From the NCBI GenBank assembly GCA_964030785.1, contig OZ034979.1, positions 37,188,484 through 37,252,483 on the forward strand: 64,000 bases of DNA, in the 5' to 3' direction. The stretch is from Siderastrea siderea. Lineage: Eukaryota > Cnidaria > Anthozoa > Scleractinia > Rhizangiidae. Below are positions 35,401-50,000 of the stretch, one piece after another. Position 1 is the stretch's first letter. The number at the start of each line of letters is the position of its first letter. Below the pieces are notes generated by a model. That model saw only the letters and a list, made by a program, of their open reading frames with translations. It ran no database searches and had not been told where the DNA came from. The position numbers and the translations under genes were made by a program.

Positions 35401-38005
35401 ATTTTCAGAACGGCGATATTATTTTCCCTAAACCAGGCCACTCTCCCTTACCCCACACAAAAATTCCTTGTAAAACCTTGTGTGTCAGGTTTTAGAATCG
35501 CGAAATTACACATACCGTGAAGTATGTCATGGTAGAACAAACAATTACAGGAAGTAGACACACGGCAACTGTCCGCACGTATGTTTGTATCACGTTCTCA
35601 TGTGACCGACCACAGCCATCCGCGCGCTCAAGATGAAATATCTGCAAGTACGAGAAGCATGCTGCCACTAAGTAAAAAGGATAACTCAGAATAGTTCTTC
35701 AATGGCCTTTGCAGGCAAGGGAGGGGAAAAGAAAGGAAGGACAGAACGGAGAGAGGGAGGGAGGGAAGGAGGGAGGGAGAGAGGGAAAGAGAAATGAAGG
35801 GGATATATGAGCAAGCAATGGAAGAAGGGAGAGAGGGAAGGAGGAAGAGATGAAGGAAGGGATGGAAGAGGAAAGAAAGGGAGGAAGGAAGGCAGGGAAG
35901 GATTATATGAGGAAGGGAGGGGAGAAGTGAAAAAAAAGGAAAGTAAGGAGTTATGGAGGGAGGGAGGGAGGAAAGGAAAGAAGGGAGGGAGGAAGGAAGG
36001 AAGGAAGGAATGAATGAAGGAAGGAAGGAAGGAAGGAAGGAAAAGAAGGGAGGGAGGGAGGAAGGAAGGAAGGAAAAGAAGGAAGGAAGGAAGGAAGGAA
36101 GGGAGGAAGGAAGGAAGGAAGGAATGAAGGAAGGAAGGAAGGAAGGAAGGAAGGAAAAGAAGGGAGGAAGGAAGGAATGAAGGAAGGAAGGAAGGAAGGA
36201 AGGAAGGAAAGAAGGGAGGGAGGAAGGAAGGAATGAAGGAAGGAAGGAAGGAAGGAAGGAAGGAAGGAAGGAAGGAAGAAAGGAAGGAAAAGAAGGGAGG
36301 GAGGGAGGAAGGAAGGAAGGAAGGAAAAGAAGGGAGGGAGGGAGGAAGGAAGGAAGGAAGGAAAAGAAGGGAGGGAGGAAGGAAGGAAGGAAGGAAGGAA
36401 GGAAGGAAGGAAGGAAAAGAAGGGAGGAAGGAAGGAAGGAAGGAAAAGAAGGGAGGGAGGGAGGAAGGAAGGAAGGAAAGAAGGGAGGGAGGAAGGAAGG
36501 AATGAAGGAAGGAAGGAAGGAAGGAAGGAAGGAAGGAAGGAAGGAAGGAAGAAAGGAAAAGAAGGGAGGGAGGGAGGAAGGAAGGAAGGAAAGAAGGGAG
36601 GGAGGAAGGAAGAAAGGAAAAGAAGGGAGGGAGGGAGGAAGGAAGGAAGGAAAGAAGGGAGGGAGGAAGGAAGGAATGAAGGAAGGAAGGAAGGAAGGAA
36701 GGAAGGAAGAAAGGAAGGAAGGAAGAAAGGAAAAGAAGGGAGGGAGGGAGGAAGGAAGGAAGGAAAGAAGGGAGGGAGGAAGGAAGGAATGAAGGAAGGA
36801 AGGAAGGAAGGAAGGAAGGAAGGAAGGAAGGAAGGAAGGAAGGAAGGAAGAAAGGAAGGAAAAGAAGGGAGGGAGGGAGGAAGGAAGGAAGGAAGGAAAA
36901 GAAGGGAGGAAGGAAGGAAGGAAGGAAGGAAAAGAAGGGAGGGAGGGAGGAAGGAAGGAAGGAAGGAAAAGAAGGGAGGAAGGAAGGAAGGAAGGAAGGA
37001 AAAGAAGGGAGGGAGGGAGGAAGGAAGGAAGGAAGGAAAAGAAGGGAGGGAGGAAGGAAGGAAGGAAGGAAGGAAGGAAGGAAGGAAGGAAAAGAAGGGA
37101 GGAAGGAAGGAAAAGAAGGGAGGAAGGAAGGAAGGAAGGAAGGAAGGAAGGAAGGAAGGAAGGAAGGAAAAGAAGGGAGGAGGGAAAAAAGGAAAGTAGG
37201 AAGGAAGGAAGGAAGGAAGGAAAAGAAGGGAGGAGGGAAAAAAGGAAAGTAGGGAAAAGGGAGTGAGGAATTGGCAATTAAGGTGACACAAGCTGCGCAG
37301 TACTTACATCCAACGCTTTCTTGAGGTGTGCCATCAAAACAGAGCTCAGAAACAATGGACTAGAACAACAGTAGACACAATACGCAGCCATCAGCAGTAT
37401 CCCATCCTTCTCTCCTGCTCCAAAGTATACAGTTCCTATAAATGATTTTAAAGGGAAATGTATCGAAAAAGACCCTTCACCAAGTGTTTTTTATGTGGCT
37501 TTCTAAAGTTACTTAAAGGTAAGCCCTCAATACCAGTATTAAAGATTTCGCTATGGGTTTTTCCAGATTCCGCCATTCGCAAAATTTATGCCTTCAAATT
37601 TGATTAAATTCCCTTCTTCTTCAGTCAAGCCTGTTTTCAAACGTTCCGTCCCTTCCCGTTGCATCGCAACGATGTGCACGGCCATGATTTGCGTCATGCC
37701 GATCACATCTCTTTGCCCCATTGCAGAACGGAGCGTTTTAAAAATAGCTTTTTTCCAGCGAAGGCTTTTCAGCAAGTCCTAAATTAACGTGAATTAATAG
37801 GGTATATTCTTAAAGATGTATTAAATTGTTTCTTAATAATTTCTTGTAAATCGTATTATTAGAATAGTTTTAAGCATTTCTGCAACCCCAGTACTCTTAG
37901 ATTAGTTTAAGATATATTGTATTTTTGTATTTTCTATTTTCTACTTTGAAATTGTAAACATGTGTTAATTCACACTTTGTGCCACAACATGTTTTTAATA
38001 AACCT

Positions 38006-38051
<46 letters not shown>

Positions 38052-41000
38052 GATGACGCAATTGTACAACTCTTGTTTGAGAGATGGCAGCGCTTTTTCG
38101 TGGGGATCTGGTTAGACGTATAAAGGCATTGCATGTTTTTGTTGTTTTTTTGTTACCTGTTACAACTCCATACATGAAGAATACAAAAGGAAAATAAGTC
38201 ATTTGCCCCAGAGTTTGCCTCTCTGAGGTTCTTGCTTCCAAAACAAAAGTTCTGTTAAATGTTCCGCCACCGTCCGTGCTGAGGAACAAAAAAATGAAGG
38301 AATAGAAAATAAAACATTGTTTCTTCAGTCAATACCCCGCGGGATATGGAGAAGACATTGAAATCATTATGTGAATTCACCGGTTTGGTTACAAAACTAA
38401 TTATAAATGTTACTATCCCTGATAGATAGGTAATTTAAAAATTAAGTCAAAGTAAGTTAACTTTGTTGTCTAACACACCACCGACAGCACCACCACTGTT
38501 GCTACTTCTACAGTCCACTTAATTTTCGAGCTCACTTGCGTGTTTCAAACTTTTCCCCGAATAAACGCGAAACTCAACTTCAGACAGAGGAAGGACTGGT
38601 CTTAGGCTACGCACTTAGCGGAAACAATAGACAGCAAAATGATCCTTACGGCGGAGAAAACACACGGAGTCAAAAAGAATAGCGTTAACTCAAAAAAACG
38701 TATTTACTACTCGTTTGGCGTCCACTTATAAAACCTGTCAATGTAGTTACCAATCATATTTATCAGTTTCATGTCTGGAAACTTTTAAATGGTTACGGTC
38801 CCAAACGTATATTCTCACTTTTTTGTTTTAGTCCCGACGAACGTTTGTGTTTCGAACCAAAATATCACACACATAAGATTTAACAGTTTTTTGTAGTTTA
38901 TTTTGTTCTTCTTGTTTCTGTCTGTTTTCCACCGTATAAGAATCCGTTTGCTGCATTGCTCTACAAACTGACCGTTTTTTCTTCATGATTTCTGCCGCCA
39001 TAGTGAGGCTATTGGTATCCTGTTTCTTTGCCGTCATGATAGCTTCCTGGACTGCCTGTGGCTCACCACTTGCTTGATAAAATTCTAGAATGGCGCGCCG
39101 TGCTTCACTGAAGTTTAGTATGTCCATAATGGTGTCTGTGAAGGAAAGAAAAAGCGAAAAACTTGCATTCAACAAATAATTTTTCAAAGCAAATTTCGGC
39201 AAATGACTGGTTGAAGCCTTGCTCAGGGCAACCTCTTAACTGCGAAGTAATCAAGTTTGATCCTGTTGTAAAGTTTCAAGATTTTGGGTAGATAAGTCTC
39301 GTTTCAAACGCCAAACTTTTCACCTGCCGAATCTAACGTAACCTAGCCGACAGATTCTGACTTGTCACAAATTATATTAGAAAAACTAGCTATTGTGCAG
39401 TCAGCTTTTAGGATTTAAAAACCTTTTGCTGGCAATCTTAGTTTGAGTTAACGTGACACGTGAAACCGTAACAAACCTGCCGGGTTCTTGGCGTCAATTT
39501 TGGGTGCGTCTTCACTTTGCCGGGATGCCTCAGTTGTTGATTGGATATAAGCTTTAAGAAAGACTGCTGGGGCCTTGACGGGCTCACCATAATATGCCAC
39601 CTGAGAAAAGATAAAATAATTTACAGATGAACAGCAATGTGCGTATTGGTTTCTTCTTATCGACGACAAATGACTGCTAACGAATTAATTCGAGTCCTGG
39701 CGTGCGTTTCTCGAAAGTAGCGGAACTTTTTTGGGGCGACTTCGGGTGCGACAACTCACACCGTATCATAGTTGTAAACAAAAGCGTTTCTAAACATGAA
39801 CCATTGCGTTCGTTAAGTCAGAATTACTTCATATCTTTAAGGCATGTTGAAATAAGAGTTTTGTGGAATCAGTGGTTCATGTTTTCACAAAAGGCGCACC
39901 AAATGACAACTAATCATTATTGAAGTGTAAAACTAAACTTTCTTGTTGTCTCGAAGTCAATATCATCATTGGGCTTAGTTCAAACCTTTATGTGCCGAGC
40001 CTGAAGCAAATGGGCAAAAGCTATTGTTTCTACCTTTTAATCGATATAGGTTAGCGTAATCGGTTCAGCAGAGGCTGCTGCGGTGTGGGATTCGATCACT
40101 AAGTATCTATATCAGTTGTTAACAAAAGGGAATTTTAAAAAACCTTTCTCAAAGCTTATCGAAAAAAGTTTTTCGCCAAACGACTGAGGATAGCATGATT
40201 TTTTTTTTACGTTTTGCCATTAACGTACCTGACCATCGCATAACAGAAGAATCTTGTGAAAAAGATGGAATATTTCTAATCTGGGCTGATGAATGGTGAG
40301 GATAACGAGTCGGCCAGACTCAGCTACAACATGCAGATGATTTAACAGCTCGAGAGAAGATGCGGCATCCAGGCCTATAAAAAGAGAACACTCAGGGTGT
40401 AACAGCATGCATGGGCCGCCACTAAGCAGTATTTTTTATGGGATGATGATATGATACAGTAGTAGTTACACAACCTCCAAACAACATATTGGAGAGAAAT
40501 ATCCTGGTCGCGATCGGCTACTTTATCTGTCTGAGGAACTTCCATTTTTGTCTAAAATATTACCTGAGGTTGGCTCATCAAGAAAGAGCACAGCTGGCAA
40601 GTTGATCATCTGAAGAGCAACACACAGTCTTCGTTTCTGTCCTCCACTGAGCCCTCCCCCCATGGATCCACCAACAACTGCATCAGCCATAGATGTTAGT
40701 CCAGTCTACAGGGAAGGGATCAATAGTGAACTTAAATTACCTTCCAGTTCTTGGTTAGTTTTGGAGAAGGTTCTAAGCTTTGCGTAGTTAGACCTCAATC
40801 AGTCAATCAATCAATCAATCAATCAACTCATTTAGACACATGACAGTAGTGAGCCTGAAAAAGGCTCGTTACAAAAATGTACGTGTATCTACAACAATAA
40901 TAAATTAAGAAAATGTAATAAGAAAAAAATCAAAAATGGATAAAGGGGCTATGAAAAAATGTGAAATGAGAAGAGAACTATGGATAAACTATCTTTTAAG

Positions 41001-44000
41001 TGTAAAGAAGATCCTCGCAGTTATTAACGCAACTTATACAAATCAGGCTTGCCAGGATTCGAGCCCTGACCTCTGCGATACCAGTGCCGCGCTCTAACCA
41101 ATTGAGCTAACAAGCCAACTGGGAGCTGGTCATTAAATTGGTTCGTAATATACCAGGGAAAGATGAAGATGAATATATGACTATACTATGAATATACTAT
41201 AATATGAATATACGCAACTGCATAAGTTGCGGTAATAACTGCGAGGGTCTTCTTTACACTTATTTCTTCATTCCGCAGTTCAAATATATGAGTTTCGTAT
41301 ATTCATAATTCCATCTTCATCTTTCCCGGGTATATTACGAACCAATTTAATGACCAGCTCCCAGTTGGCTTGTTAGCTCAATTGGTTAGAGCGCTGCACC
41401 GGTATCGCAGAGGTCAGGGTTCGAATCCCGGCAAGCCTGACTTTTTCAGGCTTTCTTTTCGCAACTGCATAAGTTGCGTTAATAACTGCGAGGATCTTCT
41501 TTACACTTATTTCTTCATTCCGCAGTTCAAATATATGAGTTTCATATATTCATAATTTCAAACTATCTTTTATTACGGCAAAAATTACGACACCCGTCCT
41601 GGCCCAGCTTAAGTTTCTTAAAGTGCCACTGAGACTAAAATTCGTAGGTTTATTTCCGCCAAATTCGGTTGCAGAATCTCGCGTTGTGTCTATATTTACC
41701 TAGAAAACTGAACAAGAAACCGTCCATCCTAATATTTTTTAGCTCCAAAGTTGCGTAAAATGTGTCCGCCATTACTGAAAACGTGTTCCTGGTTGATTGC
41801 GCAATTTAATAGCTTGTGACGTCAGAGGCTCATCTCAGTCGCGTTTTCTTGTGTTTTGACTCAAGATGCCTCCCGTCGACTGCGAAACCTCCGAAGAGTA
41901 TTTCTACGATTCGGAACAGTCTTTAGCTTCCGAAGTATCAGAGGATTCATTTAATTCGGCAAATGAAGAATTTTTCTTACCGTACGATGTAAGAACTGAT
42001 GTCAGGAGATTTCAGCTTATAAGCTTGTAAACAAACTGTTCAAAGTTGTTTTTCTCGCCTTATTGGCGGGAGTTCAAAATATGCGCAAAATAATGCTTAT
42101 ACAGTGAGTACAGTTCAGGCACAAGTTGCTCAAAAAGCGGATAACTCTTATCCAATGGATAAATGGCTGTCCAGCTATTCGAAAAATTGATGTTCTAAGC
42201 TGTGGAAATTTAGACAAAACACCTATAAAAAGTCTAGAATTTGATGCTCGCGAATTCTCAAGCATCGGCCGATCGATTTTATTGTTCGCTTCGTTGGAGA
42301 AATAAAAGAAGCTATATTTTGTTTGCCATTGTTTATATTCATTCCATATTGTAAAGCATTGAGATTTTTGGCCATTCTTAGCATAGTATGGGAAACTTTC
42401 TTGAAGAGCCGTAATGCTGTAGTCATCTGGCAGTCAGCTCAAAACATGAAACTTATCGTGTCCATCACAGTACCGGTTAATGCATTGAAACACAAGCGCT
42501 TGGCGTTTCTAAATATTTTGAACAGTTTTTGTAGAATTCTCAACTTGAGCCGAAAAAAGTGAAATAAACCAAGACCTTCTTTTAAGAACTGGAGGCCTTG
42601 TGTGACCCGAATCTAAATATTTGTATTGCAAATCAAAGCCACAAGGAAAATTTTCTGCTGCTCAACAACAACATGCAGACCGCCAAGGAAACGAAGCTTT
42701 CACTTGCTTTATTCACTGCGTAAAAATAATAAATTGACATTTAATCATTTTTCTTAGTAGTTCATTTACTAAGATTGCTATGACAGTTAAAAGAAAGAAC
42801 ATTGTAAAACCCTTAGATAAATAGTGGCGTGTGATATTTTTTCCTAACTTAAATTTCCACGCAAGACGAGCCAACCTACCGACATGATCGAAGCCTTTAT
42901 ATACTTCGAACAATAATGTTAATCGACTCTTCAGCGACAGGGAATAAGGAGAAAAGTTTCTCGACATTCAGGATGGTATGCTATACAATAACTGTCCATG
43001 CTTCTAAGCGATTACTGCTTTGAAATTAACACACGCGGAATTAAAAAAAAAAAGCTAAGCAATACAAACTATTGGCGGTCCTGCATTCGGCGGTCCTGCA
43101 TTCGCCCAGGATGCATTTTATGATGACTACGCGGAAGATCTTCGCGCTAGCAGACAGCAGAACTGAAAGGGTTTTCCACAAGCAAAATAAATTTTAAAAT
43201 ATGTTAAAAGAAAAAAGTTTTGCAAAATGGTGGATGCGTTGAAAAAGAAACAAACTATCACTTCAACTGCGTTAAGATTAGGTACCTTTCGTCTCGTTTT
43301 TTCCGGATCTTTCTTTCCGTATAGTTGAAATGAACAATGGAATAATCGACCTCTGGGATCCTTCGACATGAACAGCCCGCTGGAAACACTCGTCCGTGAA
43401 GTGATCAGAACAGCCGACAAAAATACCTCTCGGGTTGAAATTTGCACTGTGTGTGAGTACGAACATTATCCATTTTTCCATTGCGGGTCCGCTTGCAAGG
43501 CTTTGATGAAGCGAAATACCAGCTCGGTGGTTGGATTTATTGTTGTAGCATTGTACAACACAAATAATACCCTTCATAACTGCTGCAGCAACGAAAATTT
43601 CAAGGCCGTACAGCAAACAGTTGGCACGAAATCTTCCCTCGACAACAGTTACATTTCCCGCGGCAAGTAATCGATTGAAGCCTGGCGGACTTGGTTTGAG
43701 GTGAGCCTCTAACGTCACTTCCGCTAATTCGCAAGCCAGCTTCCGGAACAAGGGCCAGTAATGGCGGCCGTAAAATCTCGACAGAAACCGTTCGAAAAAA
43801 GCGACTTCCAGTCATCGTAGTGAGTTGAAATTTGGCATGGTGACTAACAACCACAGACTATTTTCGAAAATGCAAAAATATGGAATACCAAAATTCTGGT
43901 CCCAGTGGCACTTTAAGCTTTACAACGAAATTCTTAATTCTTGATTGCGAGCTTCCCTAACATGAGTAGGTAGATTGTTCCAAAGACCTTACAACCACTA

Positions 44001-47000
44001 GCATCCATGCATGCAAGGGAAAAACTTTCCCCAGTTCCTCACAAGCCAAGAATCCGGCATAACCGAGGTCAATTCAGTTTGTTTCTCTCAACTGATTCCC
44101 AAATATAGGAAACATAGCCAATTGAAATTTTTGTCCTGCTTCGCGATGTTTTTATAACGTGAATTTGTCATTTAAAGTTGTTCGTTTGCGGAGACTGTTA
44201 ATAGATACAAAAAGAGCGAGAAGAGCGGGCGGGCGGGTAAGTTATAAAATCATATGTTTAGCGACGTATACCTTCCCAATGGCTTGTTTGTCGAGATACA
44301 CATGACCTTGAAAACGAATTTAAAAACCCAGATAACGATTTTAAGGCTGTAGACTGTAGACTAATTGTTTTTACTACTCAGAAAAGAGCTGAAAGGACTT
44401 AATGAATGGCATACCTCAGCAAGAATCTGTTCTACTCTTTCAAACTTTCTTGAGTGGCTCATTTTTTTAGGCAGCCTCATATGTGCAGCAAAAAAGAGAT
44501 TCTGTCGAACAGTAAGCTCTTCATAGTAAGGTACTGCCAGCTGCAACACATAACCAATCTTACGAGCATACCAGTCTTGGACTTGATCCAGACTTACTCC
44601 ATTGATGTACACCTGACCCTGTAGTGATCCAAGAGGGAACATTAGACTGTATCTGTAATTATAGTTTTGAAATTTTCTGATTTGATATCCGAGGGCAGTT
44701 GACATTATTCCTTCTTTAGAACCTTCGACAAAGCTCCCAACAAGAAGCTTAATGGGCTTTAAAGCCAGGCCGTTAGTGGGAATCGGGGGAGTGGCTAAGC
44801 TTGTTGCTCGAGACAACCTCTACAAATTTTTTAAAACGTCAAACAAATTCATCATAAAACCTCAATTTTTACTGGATGAGGCAGTTGGTGGTAAAAAAAT
44901 CTTCTTTCTTTAACATAAGTTACCTTCCTATGCCCGTGTCTCCGCCTTCCTGTCAACAAATCAAGTAACGTTGTCTTTCCACAACCGGAAGGTCCCATGA
45001 TTGCGATCAATTCGCCAGGATTAAAGTAAACTGACACGTCTTGAAGAATTTTCTTTTCCCGAAGTGTAGGTTCTTCCATTTTTTCAGAATCAACCTCCGG
45101 TGATATTTCTTTTAGCAAATATTCTCCCATCTCCTTACCATTGCTAAAGTCAATCGCCACCTCAGTTGAGCCAGCTCCAATTTTTCTTTCCAGTTGGAGA
45201 TTATTTTTCGTAGTCGTGAGAGTAGGACTGTAACCTAGTCCATAATGAGGCGTAGTTACCAGCCCCTCCTCAGCTGTCGCGTCGAAGCCCAAGTTATCAG
45301 CTGGAATAGATCCGGGATCTTCCCCAGAACATTGGCTATCACTGCTTGCGTACTCCTCTTCCTCTAATATCGCTGAAAATCTCCCGGATCTGATTTCAGT
45401 TGCATTATTCCTTTTTGTCGGCTTTTCCTCTGGAAGTGCTAAAAATTTTCAAATCGCTGACGATTAGCTTTGTACTCTGGTGGACAACAGTAGTCACATC
45501 ATCGTCAAAACAGAGTGAGAGGAATCATGAGCAAAGTGATTGATCCTCTCTGTGTCACATGTACGTATCCGTGACCTCAAAGTTGTGATATATATCCATA
45601 TAGACAAAGGTTCTCGGCTGATTTCTAAAAAATCCCCTAATACATTTAACCACAAGGAGATTTTTACGTATTGCTATCGATACGCCAAATACTTATTTTC
45701 CATTGTGATACGTATCACAATATACAGACAGTCTACATCACAGTCTGTTGACTTGAGCATTCACCCACTCAGATTGGCTCTCTAGTACCAGGCTATAAGC
45801 TCATATCTTACCAGTAGAAACCTCACCCGAATTAAATAATGGAAATAAATATTTCTTTCGACCATAGGGTCCATCTTCGTTACTACAAAAATGTTCTCAT
45901 ACAATACATGCTTAAAGGGCTACGTCACTAATTCATAGCATTAATTTGAGAAGCCAAAGGTCATGTTTGTAATGACAAAAACCCAAAATAATGGTCTATT
46001 TTTGTTTAAAACAACTCTACTAGTACACATAAACTGTAAAGAAGTGCCTCTAGCCACGGATGGTCAGGATGGTAAAGGATTGCAACTTGAGAAAAATCGG
46101 GCCGATGTTTTTAAGTTTTCCTGCTGTCTAGCAAAAACCGTTATTCACTTATTAAATTTCATTCTCCTTTCAAGAATTCACTTTGTATCTTCTTGGAGTT
46201 CTCAGAAAACCATTTTGTAGATATGAAAATGCTCTTAGTTTTGATTTAAGCGTAATTTGACACCAAGGTGACAAAAATACCTGTGACATAGCCGGGTGAT
46301 CAGACAAACACATATTATGTGACTGTTTCAATATATAGAACGAGACAAAATTCGCCAACTTCGCCGGCAATATGTATTATTTAACAAGTTATCTAATATA
46401 GAACCACCTCCTCGCCGATGTACAACGGCGAGGTATATGCGTCTGTATATAAGAAAGACTGATATCTCGCCGATGTACAACGGCGAGGTATATGCGTCTG
46501 TATATAACGAAGACTAGTATCTCGCCGATGTACAATGGCGAAGTAGGTGCGTCTGCATATAACGAAGACTAGTATCTCGCCGATGTACAACGGCGAGGTA
46601 GGTGCTCTGTATATAAAGAAGACTGATATCTAGCCGATGCACAACGGCGAGGTATATACGTCTGTATATAACGAAGACTAGTATCTCGTCGATGTACAAC
46701 GGCGAGGTAGGTGCGTCTGTATATAAGGAAGACTGATGTCTCACCGATGTACAACGGCGAGGTATATGCGTCTGTATATAACGAAGACTAGTATCTTGCC
46801 GATGTACAATGGCGAGGTAGGTGCGTCTGCATATAACGAAGACTAGTATCTCGCCGATGTACAACGGCGAGGTAGGTGCTCTGTATATAAAGAAGACTGA
46901 TATCTAGCCGATGCACAACGGCGAGGTATATACGTCTGTATATAACGAAGACTAGTATCTCGTCGATGTACAACGGCGAGGTAGGTGCGTCTGTATATAA

Positions 47001-50000
47001 GGAAGACTGATATCTCACCGATGTACGACGGCGAAGTATATGCGTCTATATGTGAAACACTGATATCTCGCCGATGTACAACGGCGAGGTATATGCGTCT
47101 GTATATAACGAAGACTGATATCTCACCGATGTACAACGGCGAGGTAGGTGCGTCTGTATATAAGAAAGACTGGTATCTCGCCGATGAACAACGGCGAGGT
47201 AGGTGCGTCTGTATATAAGGAAGACTGATATCTCACCGATATACAACGGCAAGGTATATGCGTCTGTATATAAGAAAGACTGATATCTCGCCGATGTACA
47301 ACGGCGAGGTAGGTGCGTCTGTATATGTGAAACACTGATATCTCGCCGATGTACAACGGCGAGGTATATGCGTCTGTATATATCTATTTCAAAAAAGGTT
47401 GCCTCAGTGGTGCATGTTTCATAGACCGCAAAGCATCATGATCGTTAATTTATGGCTGCTTTTCTCTAGCTGTTAGTCGTAAAGCAAGAGCAAATATATG
47501 TTTTTTTATGATTTGGTTTTCTCCTGGAGTGCCTTCAGCGAAAAAAATGGTCAATACATGTATTTATAGCAAACATGATGCTTTGCGGTCAATGAAACAA
47601 GGATCATGCATGCTTAATTGAAATAGGTGTATAAGAAAGACTGATATCTCGCCGATGTACAACGGCGAGGTAGGTGCGTCTGTATATAACAAAGACTGAT
47701 ATCTCGTCGATGTACAACGGCGAGGTATATGCGTCTGTAGATAACGAAGACTAGTATCTCGCCGATGTACAACGGCGAGGTAAGTGCGTCTGAAGTGATA
47801 AAAATAAGTAGATAGGCCTGCACGAAGGCTAGGACTAGAAGTAGGAGTCGTGCAGGCCTTCCCACCCCCTTTTATATCTTCACCAAGGAGTCCGGACCCG
47901 CCAAAGAAGATCAGACCCGCCGAGGAGACCAGTCAAAAAAGCGCCGCCATAGCGAAACTTTCCGACCAGAAGAGCAAAGTGAGCAGGACAATGCGTACTA
48001 CACTCAAAGCAACTACACTGCGGTTTACGCAGTTTATGAACGATATCTATGACCTAACAGAGAGTGCTAAAATTTCAAAGAACGCAGCCTAGACAAACAC
48101 ACGTAAGCTTCAAACAGAAAAGGATCAAAAACCACATTTGACAGTTGGCCAATAGAAATCCAGGATTTTCGATCCGCACAGTAGGTATAAATACACGACG
48201 GAAACCCTATGCCAAACAGAATGTCTTGTCATTCTCGCAAAGTACACGAGCTTGCATAAAGCGCAACTCACAAAGCCAATCCAGGCAACTGATGAGACCC
48301 ATATGGAGGGTCGAAAGCATGGTCTTGCCTGTACATATTGGCATATTTGATCACGCAGTCAATGGAATTGCTGACCGCAACAGGAGGAAAGATATCTAGC
48401 TCCTAGACAGGGAACTCACAGTTTCAAGAGGAGTTTAATATTGACAAATATTTGACTGAAGCCGAGTTCAGCCATCTATTACACGTTGCATAGCTCTAAA
48501 GAAGCTACAACTTCAATTTCTTGACGAAATGGGTCTATACATCACACTCCGTGATGCGAAACCCAACATCCTGCAACAGAGTTTTAAGACAATATTAGCC
48601 GGGCCCGGCGCTACAATCAAAGAAACTTGTTTAGTTGCAGATAATATTTCGGATCCTTTATTGTCAGAAATTTAACCATGAGAGGCTGAAAAACCTATCA
48701 AGTCCGTAAACGAGCCAAATTTAAAAAATCTACTATGCCAAGAGGGGCATTAAAAAGTCGCTTGACAGACGATCAAGGGTCAAACATTACAAACAGGCGT
48801 AGAGCCACAGGAGTCCATCATACAAATAGCAGATATGACCTTTATACAGTAACAGTCCTTAAAATGAGACGCCTTCATTTTTACGGCTCCATTCAGTCTC
48901 CATTTTAAAAATCCTCCAGACTTAACCCACTACTAAAATACAAGAAGTTAAATTGGTCGAAAGACCGAGTTATCTAAGGCGTGTCTTACTATGACGTGAA
49001 GTAGGAGTCGTGCAGGCCTTCCCACCCTCTTTTATATCTGCGATATATCGATGCCTACTTTATACCGACGGTTTCCGACTTCGCCGATGATCAACGGCGA
49101 GATATTGAGTCCTTCATTATACAGAGGGTTTCACTTCGCCGATGATCAAAGGCGAGATATTGAGTCCTTCATTATATAGACGGTTTCACTTCGCCGATGA
49201 TCAACGGCAAGATATTGAGTCCTTCATTATACAGAAGGTTTCACTTCGCCGACGATCAACGGCGAGATATAGTTGAGTCCTTCATTGTACAGACGGCTTC
49301 ACTTCGCCGACGATCAACGGCGAAATATTGATTCCTTCATTATACAGAAGCTTCCATTTCGCCGGTGATCAACGGCGAGATATTGAGTCCTTCATTATAT
49401 AGACGGTTTCACTTTGCCGATGATCAACAGCGAGATATCGATGCCTACTTTATACCGACGGTTTCATCTCGCCGATGATCAACGGCGAGATATTGAGTCC
49501 TTCTTTATACAGAAGCTTTCACTTCGCCGATGATCAACGGCGAGATATCGATGTCTACTTTATACTGACGGTTTCACTTCGCCGATGATCAACGGCGAGA
49601 TATAGTTGAGTCCTTCAATATACAGACGGCTTCACTTCGCCGATAATCAACGGCGAGATATTGATTCCTTCATTATACAGAAGGTTTCACTTCGCCGATG
49701 ATCAACGGCGAGATATTGAGTCCTTGATTATACAGACGGCTTACTTCGCCGATGATCAACGGCGAGATATTGGGTCCTTTATTATACAGACTGTTTCACT
49801 TCGCCGATGATCAACGGCGAGATTTCCGATCTGTATTATATTAAGAATATTTAATTAAACTGATTGCGAATGATATGTGAGTGTCTGTACTCCCGACATA
49901 GCTCCTTTAATACTGGAGACTGTGAAAAATAACGCTTATGTGGGAGTACATAGTGGGACGAATGATCTAGGTACGTTCACTGCAAGTAAATACGCACGAT

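Larger units (their letters stand above)
41622..43912. mobile_element. Kolobok-like DNA transposon, 2.3 kb, in gene B intron 5
   Basis: Ends AGTGCCACTGAGACTAAAAT and ATTCTGGTCCCAGTGGCACT are inverted repeats, bounded by TTAA at 41618-41621 and 43913-43916. TTAA targets with a THAP-domain protein are the known signature of the Kolobok superfamily. It carries a THAP ORF (minus strand, 43577-43278) and a small acidic ORF (plus strand, 41866). No full transposase is visible, so it is probably non-autonomous. Confidence 0.75.

Noticed and set aside
35628..37291. Long minus-strand ORFs of 549 and 446 aa
   Set aside because: They are translations of the GGAA/GGGA satellite (Pro, Ser, Phe and Leu only) and sit in a gene B intron.
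46393..47865. Overlapping ORFs with repeated [12 protein letters not shown] peptide
   Set aside because: They follow the 55-bp satellite, which has no internal stop in some frames; no start context or conserved function.
46400..49835. CRISPR array
   Set aside because: Hairpin repeats at 55-bp spacing look similar, but the spacers are repeated too, the DNA is eukaryotic and there are no cas genes.
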